Made by a program: the position numbers and the translations under genes
Shown here: piece after piece, positions 60,638 to 64,000 of the stretch
Position numbering within the stretch: position 1 is the first letter of the stretch
Layout of the letters: each line of letters begins with the position of its first letter
Assembly (NCBI GenBank): GCA_902786815.1
Contig: CADADV010000001.1
Coordinates: 1-64,000 of the forward strand
Length of the DNA stretch: 64,000 bases
Direction: 5' to 3'
Source: an uncultured Eubacteriales bacterium
GTDB taxonomy: Bacteria; Bacillota; Clostridia; Peptostreptococcales; Anaerovoracaceae
The notes under the pieces: model-generated
Told to the model about the DNA's origin: nothing
The model's database searches: none
The model's input: the letters and a program-made list of their open reading frames with translations, nothing else

Positions 60638-61369
60638 ATGGGCGATGTCTTATCTAACAAGATGGATGATTATGTGATCGGTATCGTTGGCGGCATGGGG
60701 TCCTATGCAACGGTCAAATTTTTTGAACGTATCATAGATTCCTATCCTGTCGAAAGAGAATGGGAGCGTCCGAGAATCGTGATCGACAATAAATGCACGA
60801 TGCCGAGCCGCGTTAGGTCTATTCTCTATGATGAGAATACAGAGCTGCTGATCAGTGAGCTGACAGATTCTGTCCGCGGACTGATGGATATGGGCGCGAC
60901 AAAGATCGTGCTGGCGTGCAACACGTCACATTGTTTCCTGCCGGAGGTTTTGAAGAATGTCCCGGAAGCGGAAGACAAGATCGTTCATATTATCACTTCC
61001 TGTGCGGAAATGATAAAGCGTGATGGGCTGAACAAGGTGTTCCTGATGGCTACCGAGGGGACGCTGCTATCGAAGATCTATGAGAACACCTTTGAGCCGT
61101 ACGGCATCGAGTGTGTTGCGGCGACAGAAGATGATTTCCCGATCATGCGGGAATATATCGAAGCAGTAAAGCAGAAGCAAATCACCGATGAGATGAAAGA
61201 CGATTTCGTCAATTACATCAATAATGCTGAAACCGATGCTGTGATCCTGGGATGTACAGAGCTTCCGATCCTGTATGCGGAACTGGGAGACAAAAAAGCT
61301 GAAATCACCAAGAAAATCTATGATCCGCTGGATGCAGCACTGCTTAAGATCAAGAACGGAACGGTATAG
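60638..61369 (+). CDS. Aspartate/glutamate racemase-family protein
   Basis: This 243-aa protein has the two-cysteine racemase pattern: LACNTSHCFLPEV with Cys94 and VILGCTELPIL with Cys206, plus the N-terminal IGIVGGMGSYATVKFFERI typical of aspartate racemase. Both catalytic cysteines are present, so racemisation of Asp, Glu or a related amino acid is likely. I chose the ATG at 60638, seven bases after GGGAGG, over a TTG at 60632. It is the last gene before a terminator and ends the region with the adenylation enzyme; a supply of D-amino acid for polymer decoration is inferred. Confidence 0.87.
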   Translation: MGDVLSNKMDDYVIGIVGGMGSYATVKFFERIIDSYPVEREWERPRIVIDNKCTMPSRVRSILYDENTELLISELTDSVRGLMDMGATKIVLACNTSHCFLPEVLKNVPEAEDKIVHIITSCAEMIKRDGLNKVFLMATEGTLLSKIYENTFEPYGIECVAATEDDFPIMREYIEAVKQKQITDEMKDDFVNYINNAETDAVILGCTELPILYAELGDKKAEITKKIYDPLDAALLKIKNGTV

Positions 61370-61391
61370 CAAGACTAGAGGACAGTGAAGT

Positions 61392-61423
61392 GCGGAGGAC
61401 AGTTCATGCTGCCTCCGCTTTTT
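61392..61423 (+). terminator. Intrinsic terminator ending the acyl-decoration group
   Basis: GCGGAGG (61392-61398) pairs with CCTCCGC (61412-61418) and runs into five T residues. It lies 23 bases after the racemase stop. The rest of the gap to 61525 is AT-rich; TATACT at 61473-61478 is a possible -10 of the next gene but has no good -35 box at normal spacing. Confidence 0.88.
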
Positions 61424-61524
61424 GTGTGAGGGCATAGAAAACAGTTGCTATTCTTGTAATGTAATTGTAAAATATACTATGTATATTGATGATTATTATG
61501 GTTTTGAAAAGAGGTTAGAGAAAC

Positions 61525-63594
61525 ATGAAAGCAAACAAAAAGAAGTTATTAAGCATCCTGACAGCATTTGTCATGGCATTCACGGTGTTCGGATGCACGG
61601 GGTGGGCGTTTGCTGAAGAGACGACGGGCGATGATCCCGAGGTCCAGCTGATGGATGAAGGGGAACCTGCTGTTGTTTATACAGAGGAACCTGCAGAGGA
61701 GCCTGCAGAGGCTGCAGCCCCCGAAGAGGAAGGCAATGTTGAGCTGATGGGTGTGCTGAACCCGGAAGGTTCTGCAGCGGCAAAAACCGCTACACTGACA
61801 TGGACTGCCGTTGATCCGTCACTGGTTACAGAAGGATGGACCGCATTCTATGTTGTGAAAAACGGATCAAAGACTGTTGCTGAGCCAGAGGAAACGACCT
61901 ACGAGGTGACAGGCCTGAAGCCAAACAGAGAGTATACGTTCACGATCGAAGCCTGGGAAAAGAAGGATGATCAGAAGCAGAAGATCGAAGGTGTTGATCC
62001 TGAAACAGTTACTGTAAAAACAGAAGTCGCCCAGGTTGCTGCGCCGGCAGCAAAAACAACAACAAAAGCTTACAGGGCGCTCACATTCAACTGGGCGAAG
62101 GTTTCACCGGTCAACGGCGGAACGCTGTACTATGAGATCTACACTTCCGATGAAGAAACTGCTAAGCCGATCAAAACACTGAGTGCAAAGACACTCACCT
62201 GGAAAAGGTCAGGCCTTTCACCAAGAGCCAAGAAGTATACGTATTACGTCAAGGCGGTCGAAAAAGATGCCAGCGGCGCGGTTATTGAAGGCTCAAGATC
62301 AGAGGCTACTAAGCTCACAGGCACACCGCTTGGTTTCCAGACCCGTAAACTGACAGGTCTCGTATCCGACCCTGGTTACAAGGCAGTGCTTCTGCAGTGG
62401 AACAAGATCGATGGAGCGACAGGATATAAGATCTACTGGAGAAAAGGCGGCGAGAGAGGCAATATCGACACTGTCGGCAGAGACTCTGACGGTCACTGGA
62501 TGAAGACCTTCAGATCCAGCAAGACAAAGAAGTATGTCATGCCGAAAAAGCCGGGCAAGTATACTTACCTGACAACGGTCAAGCAGCCGACAAGCGGCAA
62601 GCTGGTCAAATTTGATAAGCGCAACCTGGATATCATGAACCACACCTATGTATACTTCTATCAGTTCATGATCATCCCGTACTATGATGATGATGAAGGA
62701 GATGCGATCTATACGAGTGCAGTTCCTGAAAATACGTACAAATCAGCGGCGCTCAATAAGACCACGAACGCAGCCGCAGCCAAATCAAATCTGAAGTACA
62801 ACATTGTCAGAAACAACACGGTTCTGCCGATGTATGTATATGAAACAGCGAAGTACAACAAGCCGATCTACAAGACCAGCAGCATGAATGACGGCAAGAA
62901 GAGAGGCAGACTGCACAAAGGCCATAAGTTCATCTGTTGGGATAAGGCAAACGGAAGAGTCAAGTTCTACGGAAAGAAGGACGGCTCAGGACAGCCGGGT
63001 GAAACCTACTGGTTCGCTCAGAAGAACGCCCACACGATCCAGGGATACTACATGGACAACTGCAGATACGGCGGAAAGACCAATCTCAAGAGAAAAGACT
63101 GGCAGACAGGCTACTCCAAGAAGACTGTACTGGACTATGTAAACCACTGCGGAATCAAGAGCAAGACGAAGTATTTCGTCTGGGCCAGCAAGTATGCGCA
63201 GCACGTATACATTCTGAAGAAGGGTTCCGATGGTAAGTGGGCGCTGCTGGACGGCGGCAAGAACAGAATCCCGACGAACACAAAGGGATGCTGGTCAAAT
63301 CTGTGTGCTACCGGCAAGGTATCCATCCAGTCCAGAAACGGACATTATGTGATCTTCGGAAAGCAGTACAAGGCCAACAGAAGCGCATATGACTACTTCT
63401 GCCTGTCCAAGCTGCACAAGACAGTCAGACTGCATTCGCTCCTTTACAAGAACGGAAAGAAGTTCAGTTCCTTCCAGTTCAAGAACAAGGTACTCGGCAA
63501 TCCGATCTCAAAGGGATGCATCAGACTCAGACCATATGCAGCACAGTGGATCTACAAGAATGTACCTAAGAAGACAAGAACATTAGTCTACTAG
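61525..63594 (+). CDS. Secreted L,D-transpeptidase (YkuD) with fibronectin-like domains
   Basis: This 689-aa exported protein has a signal peptide ending near AFAEE, an acidic linker containing DPEVQLMDEG and GNVELMG, and two or three Fn3-like domains (about 75-360, e.g. TTYEVTGLKPNREYTFTIEA and GATGYKIYWRKGG). A middle beta-rich region (about 415-525) looks like SH3 wall binding. The C-terminal YkuD domain (about 545-689) has FVWASKYAQHVYILKK, the motif His637 (LHSLLYKN) and ISKGCIRLRP with Cys665. The usual SHGC reads SKGC here. YkuD enzymes make 3-3 peptidoglycan crosslinks or attach proteins. It stands alone between two terminators. Confidence 0.87.
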   Translation: MKANKKKLLSILTAFVMAFTVFGCTGWAFAEETTGDDPEVQLMDEGEPAVVYTEEPAEEPAEAAAPEEEGNVELMGVLNPEGSAAAKTATLTWTAVDPSLVTEGWTAFYVVKNGSKTVAEPEETTYEVTGLKPNREYTFTIEAWEKKDDQKQKIEGVDPETVTVKTEVAQVAAPAAKTTTKAYRALTFNWAKVSPVNGGTLYYEIYTSDEETAKPIKTLSAKTLTWKRSGLSPRAKKYTYYVKAVEKDASGAVIEGSRSEATKLTGTPLGFQTRKLTGLVSDPGYKAVLLQWNKIDGATGYKIYWRKGGERGNIDTVGRDSDGHWMKTFRSSKTKKYVMPKKPGKYTYLTTVKQPTSGKLVKFDKRNLDIMNHTYVYFYQFMIIPYYDDDEGDAIYTSAVPENTYKSAALNKTTNAAAAKSNLKYNIVRNNTVLPMYVYETAKYNKPIYKTSSMNDGKKRGRLHKGHKFICWDKANGRVKFYGKKDGSGQPGETYWFAQKNAHTIQGYYMDNCRYGGKTNLKRKDWQTGYSKKTVLDYVNHCGIKSKTKYFVWASKYAQHVYILKKGSDGKWALLDGGKNRIPTNTKGCWSNLCATGKVSIQSRNGHYVIFGKQYKANRSAYDYFCLSKLHKTVRLHSLLYKNGKKFSSFQFKNKVLGNPISKGCIRLRPYAAQWIYKNVPKKTRTLVY

Positions 63595-63620
63595 AAATAA
63601 AAGATACCAGAAATAAGAAA

Positions 63621-63653
63621 GAAGACTCCGATCAACCGATGATCGGAGTCTTC
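63621..63653. terminator. Strong bidirectional terminator between convergent genes
   Basis: A perfect 14-bp inverted repeat (63621-63634 with 63640-63653, loop ACCGA) lies between the transpeptidase stop (63594) and the end of the minus-strand gene (63680). An A-rich tract precedes it and T-rich runs follow, so it can work in both directions. Confidence 0.88.
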
Positions 63654-63679
63654 TGGCTATCCATAGTCTTTTTTGTTGT

Positions 63680-64000
63680 TTATTTTTTGTTGTCCAGATA
63701 TTCTTTTATTACATATTGCGGGTAATTGCCCATTCCCAGGAACATTCGGCCGATGTACTCTCCGATCAGCCCAAGGAAGATCATGATCACCCCTGAGAAG
63801 AACCAGATGGAGACCATGACGGACGCCCATCCAATGGCCATGGTCGGCACGAGCAGTTTGCGGATGAACACGACCAGAGCGCCGATCAGTCCGGCGATGG
63901 AAAGTATGATTCCCAGATTTCGTGCGATGCGCAGAGGCACGATACTGAATCCCATGATGTTGGACCACAGACTCACCAGACTCTTGAAGGTGTAGCCGGA
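63680..64000 (-). CDS. GtrB-like membrane glycosyltransferase, C-terminal part (truncated)
   Basis: About 106 C-terminal residues are visible on the minus strand; the frame stays open to the window edge, so the real start is outside. Two membrane helices (NLGIILSIAGLIGALVVFI and ASVMVSIWFFSGVIMIFLGL) are followed by GEYIGRMFLGMGNYPQYVIKEYLDN, the end typical of polyprenyl-phosphate glucosyltransferases of the GtrB/DPM family, which make the lipid-phosphate sugar used by GT-C enzymes. A GtrB partner would suit the YfhO-type enzyme at 32784. The catalytic GT-A part is not visible. Confidence 0.82.
   Translation of the reverse strand, partial: SGYTFKSLVSLWSNIMGFSIVPLRIARNLGIILSIAGLIGALVVFIRKLLVPTMAIGWASVMVSIWFFSGVIMIFLGLIGEYIGRMFLGMGNYPQYVIKEYLDNKK

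Noticed and set aside
60638-61369. MurI (glutamate racemase for peptidoglycan)
   Set aside because: The N-terminal GIVGGMG pattern is that of the aspartate racemase group, and the context is polymer decoration rather than cell-wall precursor genes; glutamate as substrate is not excluded.

Overview
The window is a gene-dense chromosomal stretch of a Gram-positive bacterium, most likely a mid-G+C member of the Bacillota (class Clostridia). The grounds are strong AGGAGG-type Shine-Dalgarno sites, frequent ATGA or short stop/start overlaps, SipW-type secreted proteins, LytR-CpsA-Psr (LCP) ligases, GH25 lysozymes and CDP-polyol (teichoic-acid-type) chemistry. No marker fixes the genus. Every gene reads on the + strand except the last, partial one. 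I found no tRNA, rRNA, CRISPR array, transposase or phage gene.

Region 1 (1-4171) is a surface-fibre operon: the end of an isopeptide pilin-domain protein, two secreted proteins with SipW-type leaders, and two C-terminally membrane-anchored proteins. It closes with a clear terminator. Region 2 (4428-16858) is mostly housekeeping and envelope: a LarC N-terminal-type protein with a 23-histidine block, valyl-tRNA synthetase, folylpolyglutamate synthase, a lipid-kinase-like protein, a GNAT, two GH25 lysozymes, an LCP protein and D-Ala-D-Ala ligase.

Region 3 (16944-46888) starts with a lipoprotein and two tandem LCP proteins and becomes a large wall-polymer locus. It holds a WecE-like sugar aminotransferase, a Wzx-like flippase, a TagD-like cytidylyltransferase, five proteins with CDP-glycerol glycerophosphotransferase domains (two fused to GT-A-like domains), TarI/TarJ for CDP-ribitol, a TagGH-type ABC exporter, a YfhO-type membrane enzyme, an ATP-grasp protein, a PaaK-like adenylating enzyme, a sugar epimerase, and RmlA/RmlB. 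RmlA, RmlB and the WecE-like enzyme together point to a dTDP-4-amino-4,6-dideoxyhexose; RmlC and RmlD are absent here. Two secreted proteins sit inside the locus: a candidate cysteine peptidase behind a textbook promoter, and an unrecognised 669-aa protein.

Region 4 (46885-61369) is the most unusual part. It encodes three carrier proteins, an MBOAT O-acyltransferase, two paralogous sugar-transfer-type ATP-grasp proteins in unusually AT-rich DNA, an amino-acid-type adenylation enzyme, an SDR reductase, a KAS III-type condensing enzyme with an intact Cys-His-Asn triad, GNAT-like acyltransferases, a metallo-beta-lactamase-fold hydrolase, a catalytically degenerate plus an intact LicD protein, and an aspartate/glutamate-type racemase. 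I read this as a carrier-protein-based pathway that builds an unusual acyl or aminoacyl group and puts it on the wall polymer. That reading is inference.

Region 5 (61525-64000) holds a secreted L,D-transpeptidase with Fn3-like domains, a strong bidirectional terminator, and the end of a convergent GtrB-like membrane glycosyltransferase.
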